33,182 nt of DNA from Hyphomicrobiales bacterium (GCA_017305555.1 JAFKKM010000059.1:1-33182); one strand, 5' to 3'. Numbered from the stretch's first letter, positions 7,725 to 17,017 are shown. Notes: generated by a model not told the origin, from the sequence alone. Made by a program: numbers and translations.

Positions 7725-9254
7725 ATGACCGAAGCAGTTCCGACTCTGGGTGGCCGACTGCGGCAAGGGCTGATGGCGATCTGTCTTGGTACCAGTCTTG
7801 GCATGGCGAGCTTCGGGACGGCGGGCATACTGCTGCCGACGCCGGCGCAGGCGCGCGGGCCGGAAGGCATTGCCGATGTCGCCGAGAAAGTGATCGACGC
7901 CGTCGTCAACATCTCGACGACGCAGAACGTCGAAGCCAAGGGTGGCGGCGATAAGCGCGTGGTGCCGCAACTACCGCCGGGATCGCCGTTCGAGGAGTTC
8001 TTTGAAGACTTCTTCAAGAATCGGCGTGGACCGGGCGGCGACAAGGGCGGCAATGGTCCCCGTGCGCACAAGGTCAATTCGCTCGGCTCCGGCTTCATCA
8101 TCAGCACCGATGGTTACGTCGTCACCAATAATCACGTCATCGCCGACGCCGACGAGATCAACGTCATCCTCAACGACGGCACCAAGGCGCGCGCGGACCT
8201 GGTCGGCGTCGACAAGAAGACCGATCTTGCGCTGCTGAAGTTCAAGCCGGAGAAACCCTTGACCGCGGTGAAGTTCGGCGACTCCGATGCGCTGCGGCTC
8301 GGCGAATGGGTGATCGCCATCGGCAACCCGTTCAGCCTTGGCGGCACGGTGACGGCGGGCATCGTCTCGGCGCGTAACCGCGACATCAATTCGGGGCCTT
8401 ACGACAGCTACATTCAGACCGACGCGGCGATCAATCGCGGCAATTCGGGCGGCCCGCTGTTCAATCTCAATGGCGAAGTGGTGGGCGTTAACACGGCGAT
8501 CATCTCGCCGTCGGGCGGTTCGATCGGCATCGGCTTCGCTGTGCCGTCGAAGACCGTCTCGCGCGTGATTGAGCAGCTGCGCGAGTTCAAGGAAGTGCGG
8601 CGTGGTTGGCTCGGCGTGCGTATCCAGCAGGTCACCGACGAGATCGCCGAAAGCCTCAACATCAAGCCGGCGCGTGGCGCGCTGGTTGCCGGCATCGACG
8701 ACAAGGGACCGGCGAAGCCCGCGGGTATCGAGCCGGGCGACGTCATCGTCAAGTTCGACGGCAAGGATATCAAGGAGCCGAAGGATCTGTCGCGCGTGGT
8801 GGCGGATACGCCGACCGGCAAAGCGGTGGATGTTCTCATCATCCGCAAGGGCGCGGAGCAGACCAAGCAGGTGACGATCGGTCGCCTCGACGATGCGCCG
8901 ACGCCGGTGCGTGTCTCGACGAAATCGAACGGCGACACCGTCGAGAAGACGGTGACGCAGAAGGCACTCGGTCTCGACCTCGCCAACATCAGCAAGGATC
9001 TGCGCGGACGCTACAAGATCAAGGACTCGGTGAAAGGCGTCATCATCACCGGCGTCGACGACGGCTCCGACGCCGCGGAGAAGCGGCTCAGCGCCGGCGA
9101 CGTGATCGTCGAGGTGGCGCAGGAGGCGGTTGCCAATGCCGCCGATGTCAAGAAACGCGTCGATCAGTTGAAGAAGGACGGCAAGAAGTCGGTGCTGTTG
9201 CTGGTCTCGAACGGCGAGGGCGAGTTGCGCTTCGTCGCGGTGAGCCTGAAATAG
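7725..9254 (+). CDS. degP: Periplasmic serine protease of the DegP/HtrA (Do) family
   Basis: An envelope-stress protease and chaperone. The product has 509 residues. A signal peptide ends at TPAQA (cut after residue 43). A trypsin-like domain has the triad H137 (TNNHVIADAD), D167 (KKTDLALLK) and S241 (GNSGGPL), and two PDZ domains follow (about 285-370 and 410-500), the usual DegP layout. The acidic Phe-rich stretch FEEFFEDFFKN before the protease domain is typical of the family's flexible LA loop. ATG 7725 was chosen because AGGAGA lies 10 bases upstream and the signal peptide starts there; upstream in-frame starts would add 15-19 residues. Its place after hflKC and DUF2065 suggests a membrane and periplasm quality-control cluster. 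Confidence 0.95.
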   Translation: MTEAVPTLGGRLRQGLMAICLGTSLGMASFGTAGILLPTPAQARGPEGIADVAEKVIDAVVNISTTQNVEAKGGGDKRVVPQLPPGSPFEEFFEDFFKNRRGPGGDKGGNGPRAHKVNSLGSGFIISTDGYVVTNNHVIADADEINVILNDGTKARADLVGVDKKTDLALLKFKPEKPLTAVKFGDSDALRLGEWVIAIGNPFSLGGTVTAGIVSARNRDINSGPYDSYIQTDAAINRGNSGGPLFNLNGEVVGVNTAIISPSGGSIGIGFAVPSKTVSRVIEQLREFKEVRRGWLGVRIQQVTDEIAESLNIKPARGALVAGIDDKGPAKPAGIEPGDVIVKFDGKDIKEPKDLSRVVADTPTGKAVDVLIIRKGAEQTKQVTIGRLDDAPTPVRVSTKSNGDTVEKTVTQKALGLDLANISKDLRGRYKIKDSVKGVIITGVDDGSDAAEKRLSAGDVIVEVAQEAVANAADVKKRVDQLKKDGKKSVLLLVSNGEGELRFVAVSLK

Positions 9255-9269
9255 CGAGCCTGAATTAGC
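9242..9269 (+). repeat. 14-base tandem duplication across the degP stop
   Basis: Positions 9242-9255 and 9256-9269 are two adjacent copies of GAGCCTGAAATAGC with one mismatch (A to T). The first copy contains the degP stop codon, so the duplication leaves the protein unchanged. Confidence 0.7.
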
Positions 9270-9284
9270 ATCGCTGACTTTTCT

Positions 9285-9366
9285 CGTCATTGCGAGGAGC
9301 AAAGCGACGAAGCAATCCAGTTCCATAGTTGGCTTCTGGGTTGCTTCGCGTTGTTCGTAGTGGCGA
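9285..9366. repeat. Palindromic intergenic repeat, degenerate copy
   Basis: The stretch starts CGTCATTGCGAGGAGC and contains GAAGCAATCCAG, followed after a short spacer by the weaker reverse arm CTGGGTTGCTTCGCG. The same element occurs at 17520-17601 with better-matched arms. It lies between the convergent genes degP and arsC. I associate such elements with Bradyrhizobium-group genomes, where they sit in many intergenic regions. Confidence 0.7.
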
Positions 9367-9377
9367 TTGCAGTCGAA

Positions 9378-9734
9378 TTATCGTGGCAACAGGTCCAGCA
9401 CGCGTTCGGGCGGGCGGCAAAGTCGTACACCCTTCGGCGTTACGACCAGTGGCCGCTCGATCAGCACCGGATGCGCGGCCATTGCATCGAGCAAGGCATC
9501 GTCATCGGCGGTGTCGAGTTTCAACTCGTGATAAATTGCTTCCTTGGCGCGGATCGCCTGTCGTGGCGTCAGTCCGGCGCGGCTCAGCAAGTCTTTGAGT
9601 TCGGCGCGGTCCGGCGGCGTTGCCAGATATTCGATGATGGTCGGCGCAATGCCGGCGGCGCGGATCAACTCCAGTGCGCCGCGTGAATTGCTGCATTTCG
9701 GGTTGTGGTAGATGGTGACGTCGCGCTCGGTCAT
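9378..9734 (-). CDS. arsC: Arsenate reductase (glutaredoxin-type ArsC family)
   Basis: A 118-residue thioredoxin-fold protein. The catalytic cysteine is C14 in YHNPKCSNSR. The arginines that position arsenate in the E. coli enzyme have counterparts at R62 (AIRAKE), R94 (LIERPLV) and R107 (LCRPPER), so it looks catalytically complete. It would reduce arsenate to arsenite using glutathione and glutaredoxin. No arsR, arsB or acr3 gene is adjacent. It instead starts three bases after the serB stop on the same strand, so the two are likely co-transcribed. Stand-alone ArsC/YffB-like proteins of unknown substrate are common, so the arsenate role is probable but not certain. Confidence 0.88.
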   Translation of the reverse strand: MTERDVTIYHNPKCSNSRGALELIRAAGIAPTIIEYLATPPDRAELKDLLSRAGLTPRQAIRAKEAIYHELKLDTADDDALLDAMAAHPVLIERPLVVTPKGVRLCRPPERVLDLLPR

Positions 9735-9737
9735 GGT

Positions 9738-10631
9738 TCAGACGCTTGCGAATTCGGTGCGCTTATAACCCTGCGCATAGAGCAACGCGGTAAGGTCGCC
9801 GTGATCGATCCGCGCATGAGCCGCCGCCGCAACCGCCGGCTTGGCATGATAGGCGACGCCGAGGCCGGCATCCTGAACCATGCCGAGGTCGTTGGCACCG
9901 TCGCCGACCGCCAGCGTTTCGATGCCGTCAATGTCGAAGGCCTCGCGCAATTCGCGCAGCGTTGCGAGTTTCGCTTCCCGCCCCAGGATCGGCTCAGCCA
10001 CCGTGCCGGTGAGCTTGTCGTCCTCGACCAACAATTTATTGGCGCGGTTTTCCTGAAAGCCGACCATTTCCGCGACCTTCGCGGTAAAGGCGGTGAAGCC
10101 GCCGGACACCAGGCAGGTATATGCGCCGTTCGCGCGCATGGTGCCGACCAGTTCGCGCCCGCCGGGCGTGAGGGTGATGCGTTGCTTCAACACTTCATTG
10201 ATAACGCTGACCGGCAAGCCCTTGAGCAGCGCGACGCGCTCGCGCAGCGCCGGCTCGAACGCAATCTCGCCCCGCATGGCGCGCTCGGTGATGGCTGCGA
10301 CATGGGCTTTCAGTCCGGCGAAGTCCGCCAGTTCGTCGATGCACTCCTGGCCGATCATGGTGGAATCCATGTCGGCGAGAAAAAGTTTCTTGCGCCGGTT
10401 GGCCTGAGGCTGCACGACAACGTCGATCGGTAGATCGACGCGCGCCTCGCGCAGCCGGTCGGCGATGGCGTTGAGGTCCTCCGTGCTGGTGAACGGGATA
10501 TCGACCGCGACCTCGTCGAACAGCCAGTGCGCGTGGCCTGCCGAGGGCAGGATGGCGCGCGCGCCATCGACGATGGTGGAATCGAGCGCCGGATTGGCGG
10601 GATTGCAGATGAGCGTGGCGACGAGGGACAT
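9738..10631 (-). CDS. serB: Phosphoserine phosphatase
   Basis: SerB removes phosphate from O-phosphoserine in the last step of serine synthesis. The product has 297 residues. An N-terminal ACT-like regulatory region (about 1-75) is followed by a HAD-type phosphatase domain with nucleophile D87 and acid D89 in [13 protein letters not shown], motif II in [10 protein letters not shown], and motif IV in [16 protein letters not shown]. The cytoplasmic enzyme looks complete. The ATG (complement of 10629-10631) lies only 16 bases from the miaA ATG on the other strand, and no strong ribosome site is visible. arsC follows with a 3-base gap. Confidence 0.94.
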   Translation of the reverse strand: MSLVATLICNPANPALDSTIVDGARAILPSAGHAHWLFDEVAVDIPFTSTEDLNAIADRLREARVDLPIDVVVQPQANRRKKLFLADMDSTMIGQECIDELADFAGLKAHVAAITERAMRGEIAFEPALRERVALLKGLPVSVINEVLKQRITLTPGGRELVGTMRANGAYTCLVSGGFTAFTAKVAEMVGFQENRANKLLVEDDKLTGTVAEPILGREAKLATLRELREAFDIDGIETLAVGDGANDLGMVQDAGLGVAYHAKPAVAAAAHARIDHGDLTALLYAQGYKRTEFASV

Positions 10632-10647
10632 CGTGGATTCGCGGAAA

Positions 10648-11562
10648 ATGAGCACCAAGGCTGTGCTTATCGCAGGGCCGACCGCGAGCGGCAAGTCGGC
10701 GCTGGCGCTCGAACTGGCGCGGGCGCATCACGGCGTCGTCATCAACACCGATTCCATGCAGGTCTATCGCGATCTCCGGGTGATCACCGCGCGGCCGACG
10801 CCGGAGGAGGAAGCACAGGTTCCGCATCGGCTTTACGGCCATGTCGATGCCGCGGTGAATTGCTCCGCCGGCATGTGGGTGTCCGATGCGGAGCATGTGC
10901 TCACGGACGCGCGGGCCGAGGGACGCTTGCCGATCTTCGTCGGCGGTTCCGGGCTTTACTTCAAGGCATTGACGCACGGGTTGTCGGCGGTGCCGCCTAT
11001 TCCGGCCGAGGTGCGCGAAGCGGTGCGGGCACGGCTCGACCGCGAGGGTCCCGAGATGCTGCACGAGGCGTTGCGAACGCGCGATCCGATTTCGGCAGAA
11101 CGGCTGAAACCGCGCGACCGCAGCCGCATCGCCCGCGCGCTGGAAGTGGTCGAGGCCACCGGCCGCTCACTGACCGACTGGCACCGTGAGGGGTTGCCAC
11201 CGCTGTTGCCGCCGGATCAAGTCACGGCGATCTTTCTCGCACCGGAGCGCGACCAACTTTACAACCGCATCGACGCCCGCTTCGGAACGATGCTGGCGAA
11301 TGGCGCGCTTGATGAGGTGCGGTGGTTGGCAAGCCGCGATCTCGATCCGTTGTTGCCGGCCATGAAAGCCCACGGCGTCCCGGCGCTAATCCGGCATCTG
11401 GCGGGCGAACTGTCATTGAAGGAGGCCGCTGCCATCGGTCAACTCGATACCCGCCGCTACGCCAAGCGGCAGTTCACCTGGTTTCGGCACCAACTTCCGG
11501 AATTCGCGTGGGTCGCCCCGGCGGACGCCGCCTCATGGTTGACCCGCGCAATTTTATTCTAG
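10648..11562 (+). CDS. miaA: tRNA dimethylallyltransferase
   Basis: MiaA transfers dimethylallyl to A37 of tRNAs that read UNN codons. The product is 304 residues with P-loop GPTASGKS (residues 10-17), the substrate-binding [11 protein letters not shown] (D35, S36, Q38), the family signature [15 protein letters not shown], and the tRNA-contact motif [13 protein letters not shown] near the C-terminus. The ATG at 10648 starts the conserved domain directly. A GTG at 10633 is in frame and has GAGGGA four bases upstream, so the true start may be there. The gene is divergent from serB. Confidence 0.95.
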   Translation: MSTKAVLIAGPTASGKSALALELARAHHGVVINTDSMQVYRDLRVITARPTPEEEAQVPHRLYGHVDAAVNCSAGMWVSDAEHVLTDARAEGRLPIFVGGSGLYFKALTHGLSAVPPIPAEVREAVRARLDREGPEMLHEALRTRDPISAERLKPRDRSRIARALEVVEATGRSLTDWHREGLPPLLPPDQVTAIFLAPERDQLYNRIDARFGTMLANGALDEVRWLASRDLDPLLPAMKAHGVPALIRHLAGELSLKEAAAIGQLDTRRYAKRQFTWFRHQLPEFAWVAPADAASWLTRAILF

Positions 11563-11603
11563 CGGAACCGCCGCCGGAGGCGTAGTTTTGCGCCATAGCG
11601 GTG

Positions 11604-11632
11604 TTGACCTGAGGATTTCAGGCTTCTATAAC
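11604..11632 (+). promoter_or_regulatory. Promoter of the ilvB leader transcript
   Basis: TTGACC (11604-11609) and TATAAC (11627-11632) are separated by exactly 17 bases, a near-consensus housekeeping promoter. A 5-bp inverted repeat, CCTGA-N5-TCAGG (11608-11622), lies within the spacer and could be an operator. Transcription would start near 11639, about 25 bases before the leader peptide. Confidence 0.7.
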
Positions 11633-11662
11633 CGCGCAACCTTTGAGAAGTTACGGCGACCC

Positions 11663-11728
11663 ATGCGCAATAAAGTTACCGGCCTCCTTATTATCGTCGT
11701 ACCCTGGCACACCGCCGGGGGTGGCTGA
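11663..11728 (+). CDS. ilv leader peptide (attenuator)
   Basis: A 21-codon reading frame whose product is MRNKVTGLLIIVVPWHTAGG plus a final Gly. It contains two Leu, two Ile and two Val codons in an unbroken run (residues 8-13), with one further Val earlier: the three end products of the pathway encoded just downstream. It lies between a strong promoter and an intrinsic terminator ahead of ilvB. In classical attenuation, a ribosome stalled on the LLIIVV codons when the charged tRNAs are scarce prevents terminator formation. The peptide itself probably has no other function. Confidence 0.85.
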   Translation: MRNKVTGLLIIVVPWHTAGGG

Positions 11729-11779
11729 CGTCACCCCGAATTCGGGCGGTGTGTGCGGGGGCCTCTTGGGCCCCTTTTT
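11708..11779 (+). terminator. ilv attenuator: leader hairpins and intrinsic terminator
   Basis: Three structures are visible. CACACCGCC (11708-11716) pairs perfectly with GGCGGTGTG (11745-11753). Inside that, GGGGTG (11718-11723) pairs with CACCCC (11732-11737). The terminator stem GGGGCC (11758-11763) pairs with GGCCCC (11769-11774) around a 5-base loop and is followed by TTTTT, A, TTTT. A competing pair, CCCCG (11734-11738) with CGGGG (11756-11760), would take up the left arm of the terminator and is a candidate antiterminator. Which structure wins under stalling is inference. Confidence 0.8.
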
Positions 11780-11846
11780 ATTTTGGACTTCTCGAAACTG
11801 GACTTCCGACTTCAAGCCGCGCCAGCCGGCGCATCCGGAGAGAGCT

Positions 11847-13625
11847 ATGAGCGACAGCAAGAGCCACGATGCCAATCAGATGACCGGTGCGGCGATGATC
11901 GTCCGCGCCATGGTCGATCACGGCGTCAAACACATCTTCGGCTATCCGGGCGGCGCGGTACTTCCGATTTACGACGAGATTTTCCAGCAGAGCGACGTCG
12001 AGCACATTCTGGTCCGGCACGAGCAGGGCGCGGGTCACGCCGCGGAAGGCTATGCACGCTCCACCGGCAAGCCGGGCGTCGTGCTGGTGACCTCCGGTCC
12101 CGGCGCCACCAACATGGTGACGCCGCTCGCCGACGCACTGATGGATTCGATCCCGCTGGTGTGCATCACCGGGCAGGTGCCGACGCATCTGATCGGCAAC
12201 GACGCCTTCCAGGAATGCGACACCGTCGGCATCACGCGGCCCTGTACCAAGCACAACTGGCTGGTCCGTGACATCAAGGATTTGGCGAAGGTGCTGCACG
12301 AGGCGTTCTACGTCGCGACCACCGGCCGTCCGGGGCCGGTCGTCGTCGACGTGCCGAAGGACGTGCAATTTGCGACCGGCACATACACGCCGCCGCGCAA
12401 GTCCGACGTGCATGTGTCTTACAAGCCGCAGACCAAGGGCGATCCCGGCCAGATCCGCAAGGCGATCGCGCTGATGGCCAATGCCAAGCGGCCGGTGATC
12501 TACACCGGCGGCGGCGTCATCAACGCCGGCGGTGACGCCTCGCAGACGCTGCGCGCGCTGGTCGAAGCCACCGGCTTTCCGATCACCTCGACCTTGATGG
12601 GACTTGGGGCGTATCCGGCATCGGGCAAGAACTGGCTCGGCATGTTGGGGATGCACGGCACCTACGAGGCCAACATGGCGATGCACGATTGCGACGTCAT
12701 GCTGTGCATCGGCGCGCGTTTCGACGACCGCATCACCGGTCGCACTGATGCGTTTTCGCCCGGTTCGAAGAAGATTCACATCGATATCGACCCGTCGTCG
12801 ATCAACAAGAACATCCGCGTCGATGTTCCGATCATCGGTGACGCCGGCAGCGTGATGGAAGATCTTTTGAAAGCCTTCAAGGCGGAAGGCAAGAAGCCGA
12901 AGATCGATCCGTGGTGGTTCGAGATCGGTCGCTGGCGCGCGCGCAATTCGCTGGCCTACAAGAAGAGCGACGACATCATCCTGCCGCAGTACGCGATCCA
13001 GCGGCTGTTTGAGGCGACGCGTGGCCACGACACTTACATCACCACGGAAGTCGGCCAGCATCAGATGTGGGCGGCGCAGTTCTTCGGTTTCGAGGAGCCG
13101 CACCGCTGGATGACCTCGGGCGGCCTTGGCACCATGGGCTACGGCCTGCCGGCGGCGCTCGGCGTGCAGGTGGCGCATCGCGACAGCCTCGTCGTCGACA
13201 TCGCAGGCGATGCCTCGGTGCAGATGACGATGCAGGAAATGTCGTGCGCGGTGCAGCACAATTTGCCGATCAAGATATTCATCCTCAACAATCAGTACAT
13301 GGGCATGGTGCGCCAGTGGCAGCAACTGCTCCATGGTAATAGGTTGTCGCATTCCTACACCGAAGCGATGCCGGACTTTGTCAAGCTGGCGGAAGCCTAT
13401 GGCGGCGTCGGGATGCAGGTGATCAAGCCGGGCGATCTCGACGGCGCGCTGCATGAGATGATCAAGGTGAAGAAGCCGGTGCTGTTCGACTGCCGCGTCG
13501 CGGCGCTGGAGAACTGCTTCCCGATGATCCCGTCCGGCAAGGCGCATAACGAGATGCTCTTGCCGGCCGAAGCCAACGACGATGCCACCGCCAAGGCGTT
13601 CGCCGGCGGCAAGGCGCTGGTGTGA
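11847..13625 (+). CDS. ilvB: Acetolactate synthase, large (catalytic) subunit
   Basis: This ThDP-dependent enzyme condenses pyruvate with pyruvate or 2-oxobutyrate in the first common step of Val, Leu and Ile synthesis. The product has 592 residues in three domains: an N-terminal PYR domain with the catalytic glutamate E59 in VRHEQGAGHAAEGYA, a central FAD-binding region (TGRTDAFSPGSKKIHIDID), and a C-terminal ThDP domain with GDASVQMTMQEM and ILNNQYMGMVRQWQ. ATG 11847 was chosen because GGAGAGAG lies just upstream; the frame is open further left but that region is the attenuator. The gene is also called ilvI in this group. The regulatory subunit follows after a 134-base spacer holding a repeat. 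Confidence 0.96.
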   Translation: MSDSKSHDANQMTGAAMIVRAMVDHGVKHIFGYPGGAVLPIYDEIFQQSDVEHILVRHEQGAGHAAEGYARSTGKPGVVLVTSGPGATNMVTPLADALMDSIPLVCITGQVPTHLIGNDAFQECDTVGITRPCTKHNWLVRDIKDLAKVLHEAFYVATTGRPGPVVVDVPKDVQFATGTYTPPRKSDVHVSYKPQTKGDPGQIRKAIALMANAKRPVIYTGGGVINAGGDASQTLRALVEATGFPITSTLMGLGAYPASGKNWLGMLGMHGTYEANMAMHDCDVMLCIGARFDDRITGRTDAFSPGSKKIHIDIDPSSINKNIRVDVPIIGDAGSVMEDLLKAFKAEGKKPKIDPWWFEIGRWRARNSLAYKKSDDIILPQYAIQRLFEATRGHDTYITTEVGQHQMWAAQFFGFEEPHRWMTSGGLGTMGYGLPAALGVQVAHRDSLVVDIAGDASVQMTMQEMSCAVQHNLPIKIFILNNQYMGMVRQWQQLLHGNRLSHSYTEAMPDFVKLAEAYGGVGMQVIKPGDLDGALHEMIKVKKPVLFDCRVAALENCFPMIPSGKAHNEMLLPAEANDDATAKAFAGGKALV

Positions 13626-13650
13626 GTTCAGAGAGCAACACAACAAAGCG

Positions 13651-13726
13651 GTCATGCGCGGACTTGATCCGCGCATCCATCATTCTTCAAAAGTGATGGA
13701 TTGCCGGGTCAAGCCCGGCAATGACG
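13651..13726. repeat. Paired-hairpin repeat between ilvB and ilvN
   Basis: Two adjacent palindromes form a larger inverted structure. GCGCGGACTTGATCCGCGC forms one hairpin. After the spacer come TGATGGATTGCCGGGTCAAG and its complementary arm ending CCCGGCAATGACG (to 13726). The outer GTCAT and ATGAC also match as an inverted pair. I associate this type of extragenic element with Bradyrhizobium-group genomes. It lies inside what should be one operon. Confidence 0.75.
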
Positions 13727-13759
13727 CCCCGGATAATTTTGAGAGGTCGAGATACGACA

Positions 13760-14302
13760 ATGAACCAGCCTGCCTCCGCCTATTTCATGGAAGAGCGCCA
13801 CGACCCTAACGAGACCCACACCTTGTCGGTGCTGGTCGCCAACGAGCCCGGCGTTCTCGCGCGGGTGATCGGTCTGTTCTCCGGCCGCGGTTACAACATC
13901 GAAAGTCTCACGGTGTCGGAGACCGAGAGCCAGAAGCACGTCTCGCGCATCACTATCGTCACCACCGGTACGCCGATGGTGATCACCCAGATCAAGCACC
14001 AGCTCGATCGCATGATTCCGGTCTATCAGGTCGTCGACATGACGCTGACCGGCCGTTCCATCGAGCGCGAACTGGCGATGGTGAAGGTGAAGGGCTCCGG
14101 CGATCAGCGTATCGAGGCGATGCGACTTGCCGAGGTGTTCCGTGCCCGCGTGGTTGACGCCACCAACGAGAGCTTTGTGTTCGAGATCACCGGCGCGACC
14201 TCCAAGATCGATCAGTTCGTCAACCTGATGCGTCCGATCGGTCTGGTCGAGGTGTCGCGCACGGGCGTTGCCGCCATCTCACGCGGCCCCGAAGGAATGT
14301 GA
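13760..14302 (+). CDS. ilvN: Acetolactate synthase, small (regulatory) subunit
   Basis: A 180-residue regulatory partner of the preceding large subunit; it stimulates the enzyme and binds valine for feedback control. An ACT domain spans about residues 19-95, with the typical LSVLVANEPGVLARVIGLFSG opening (written here in part: ANEPGVLARV) and RGYNIESLTV. The second domain contains ELAMVKV, FRARVVDAT and MRPIGLVEVSRTGVAA, as in full-length IlvH/IlvN. The ATG at 13760 directly precedes the usual N-terminus, and GAGAGG lies about 14 bases upstream, rather far. The gene is also called ilvH. Confidence 0.95.
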   Translation: MNQPASAYFMEERHDPNETHTLSVLVANEPGVLARVIGLFSGRGYNIESLTVSETESQKHVSRITIVTTGTPMVITQIKHQLDRMIPVYQVVDMTLTGRSIERELAMVKVKGSGDQRIEAMRLAEVFRARVVDATNESFVFEITGATSKIDQFVNLMRPIGLVEVSRTGVAAISRGPEGM

Positions 14303-14316
14303 GCAGCGACTGACGC

Positions 14317-15192
14317 ATGAAGCCGGTCGACATCTTCTGTGCCGTTCTGGTGGCCGTCATCTGGGGGCTGGGGTTCATCGCCAGCCGTCTGGCGCTGGAT
14401 GAGCTTTCGCCGTCGATGATGACGGCGTTGCGTTTCGCCATCGCGGCGGTGCCGTGCCTGTTCATCCGCAAGCCGAAGGTGTCGTGGCCGATCCTAATCG
14501 TGATCAGCCTGACGATGTTTCTGTTTCAGTTCCTGGCGCAGTCCTACGGAATCGCGGAGGGCGTGCCGGTCGGCCTCACCAGCGTGATCGTGCAAAGCCA
14601 GGCGCTATTCACCATCGCCTTCGCTGCCATCGCGTTCCACGAAAAGCCGACGTCGATTCAGATACTGGGAATTGGCATTGCCACCATCGGGCTGCTGATG
14701 ATCTGCGGCACCGTCGGCTTCGACTTCTCGGTCGGCGCGTTTGCAGTGCTGATGATTTCGCCGGTGAGTTTTGCGATCGGCAATCTGTTGCTGCGTCTCG
14801 CGCATGATGTGCCGATGTTCGATCTATTCGCGTGGCTCTATCTTATCCCGCCGCTGCCGCTGTTTGCGTTGGCGTTGATCGTCGATGGGCCGCAGGCGAG
14901 TTGGCACGATCTCACGCATATGTCGCTCACCGGTGTGCTGAGTATGCTGGCCATCGGCATCTTTACCACCAGCTTTGGTTATTGGTTGTGGGGACGGCTG
15001 CTGCGCACCTACACGGCGGCGCAGGTGACGCCGTTTGCGTTGCTGGTGCCGTTCGTCGGCGCGGCGTCGTCCGCCGTCGTGTTCCATGAGAAGTTCGGAT
15101 TCCTGCGTCTCGCCGGAATGCTGACGGTAATGGCAGGGATCGCGGTGATGCTCTTGTCGCGTCGTCCGCCGGCGCCGGTCGGGGCGGGGTAG
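14317..15192 (+). CDS. EamA/DMT-family inner membrane transporter
   Basis: A 291-residue protein with about ten hydrophobic helices arranged as two EamA repeats. The first opens with AVLVAVIWGLGFIASRLALDE and the second ends TPFALLVPFVGAASSAVVFHEK, the paired motif of drug/metabolite exporters. Its best resemblance is to the EamA/YdeD exporters of cysteine-pathway metabolites, but substrate cannot be assigned from sequence alone. It starts 14 bases after ilvN and probably belongs to the same transcript, so an amino-acid-related export role is plausible. Confidence 0.88.
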   Translation: MKPVDIFCAVLVAVIWGLGFIASRLALDELSPSMMTALRFAIAAVPCLFIRKPKVSWPILIVISLTMFLFQFLAQSYGIAEGVPVGLTSVIVQSQALFTIAFAAIAFHEKPTSIQILGIGIATIGLLMICGTVGFDFSVGAFAVLMISPVSFAIGNLLLRLAHDVPMFDLFAWLYLIPPLPLFALALIVDGPQASWHDLTHMSLTGVLSMLAIGIFTTSFGYWLWGRLLRTYTAAQVTPFALLVPFVGAASSAVVFHEKFGFLRLAGMLTVMAGIAVMLLSRRPPAPVGAG

Positions 15193-15199
15193 CCAAGCC

Positions 15200-15811
15200 A
15201 TGGTTGCGATGTCCCAGCAATTGCTGTTGGCTTTCCTGGTGTTCGCCGTCGTGACGCTGTTCACGCCGGGGCCGAACAACGTCATGCTGTTGTCCTCCGG
15301 GCTGAATTTTGGCGTCCGCCGCACGCTGCCGCATGTGGCCGGGGTGACGATCGGCTTTGCGGTGATGGTTGCGGCGGCCGGTCTCGGCTTCGGCGCGGTC
15401 TTTGCCACCTATCCGGTGCTACAAACCGTTCTGAAGTACGCAGGCGCAGCCTATCTGGTGTACCTCGCGCTCGTGATCGGATTGTCCAAAGCGCCTGAGC
15501 CGGGCGATGCCGATCGACGCAAGCCGATGACGTTCCTCGGCGCGGCGGCCTTCCAGTGGGTCAACGTCAAGGGCTGGGTGATGATCATCGGTACTATCAC
15601 GGCCTATGCGGCGATGGCGACCTATCCGTGGAACATTCTGACGCAGGCCGGGATATTTCTGTGTTTCGGCTTCCTGTCGTCGTTGACCTGGGCACTGTTC
15701 GGCAGATGGCTGCAACCGCTGGTGAAATCGCCGTGGGCGGTGCGGACGATTAACTGGTCAATGGCGGCGCTGCTGCTCGGCTCGCTCTATCCTGTGCTGG
15801 CGGAAGGCTGA
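15200..15811 (+). CDS. LysE/RhtB-family amino acid exporter
   Basis: A 203-residue protein with about five to six membrane helices. The family motif appears early as TPGPNNVMLLSSGLNFG (about residues 22-38), followed by GVTIGFAVMV, a Tyr/Leu-rich helix AAYLVYLALVIGLSKAP, and FQWVNVKGWVMIIGT, all typical of LysE/RhtB proteins that export amino acids such as threonine or homoserine lactone. It starts 7 bases after the EamA gene. An in-frame ATG at 15209 is an alternative start. Two exporters placed between ilvN and ilvC suggest an overflow role for amino acids, which is inference. Confidence 0.9.
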   Translation: MVAMSQQLLLAFLVFAVVTLFTPGPNNVMLLSSGLNFGVRRTLPHVAGVTIGFAVMVAAAGLGFGAVFATYPVLQTVLKYAGAAYLVYLALVIGLSKAPEPGDADRRKPMTFLGAAAFQWVNVKGWVMIIGTITAYAAMATYPWNILTQAGIFLCFGFLSSLTWALFGRWLQPLVKSPWAVRTINWSMAALLLGSLYPVLAEG

Positions 15812-15824
15812 AACGAGGCCAGGC

Positions 15825-15863
15825 CATGCGGAAAACCGGTTTCCCCTTTGGGGCAAAATGCTT
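15825..15863. repeat. Short intergenic repeat (GGAAAACCGGTTTCC type)
   Basis: The stretch begins CATGCGGAAAACCGGTTTCC and runs to CAAAATGCTTT. It contains the perfect palindrome GGAAAACCGGTTTCC apart from one base. It resembles the element at 24655-24703 and a repeat I associate with Bradyrhizobium-group spacers. Confidence 0.5.
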
Positions 15864-15887
15864 TAGAGAACGGCAGAATTTTCAGTT

Positions 15888-15911
15888 GGGTTTCTGTGGC
15901 TTCAGAAACCC
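15888..15911 (+). promoter_or_regulatory. Perfect 9-bp hairpin upstream of ilvC
   Basis: GGGTTTCTG (15888-15896) pairs perfectly with CAGAAACCC (15903-15911) around the loop TGGCTT. It ends 61 bases before the ilvC start. No T-tract follows, so it is not a standard terminator. It could be part of an ilvC leader RNA, a stabilising 3' end for the lysE message, or an operator. Confidence 0.5.
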
Positions 15912-15957
15912 GCATTCATCCGAAAATCCATCCATCCGGGCAATCGTGCCCGCCTGA

Positions 15958-16992
<1,035 letters not shown>

Positions 16993-17017
16993 GCACTTAT
17001 CGCTCCTGTTATTCGGA

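Noticed and set aside
11778-13676. 632-codon open frame on the minus strand over ilvB
   Set aside because: It is antisense to a fully conserved gene, its product is His/Arg/Asp-rich with no recognisable domain, and it reflects high GC codon bias in the real gene.
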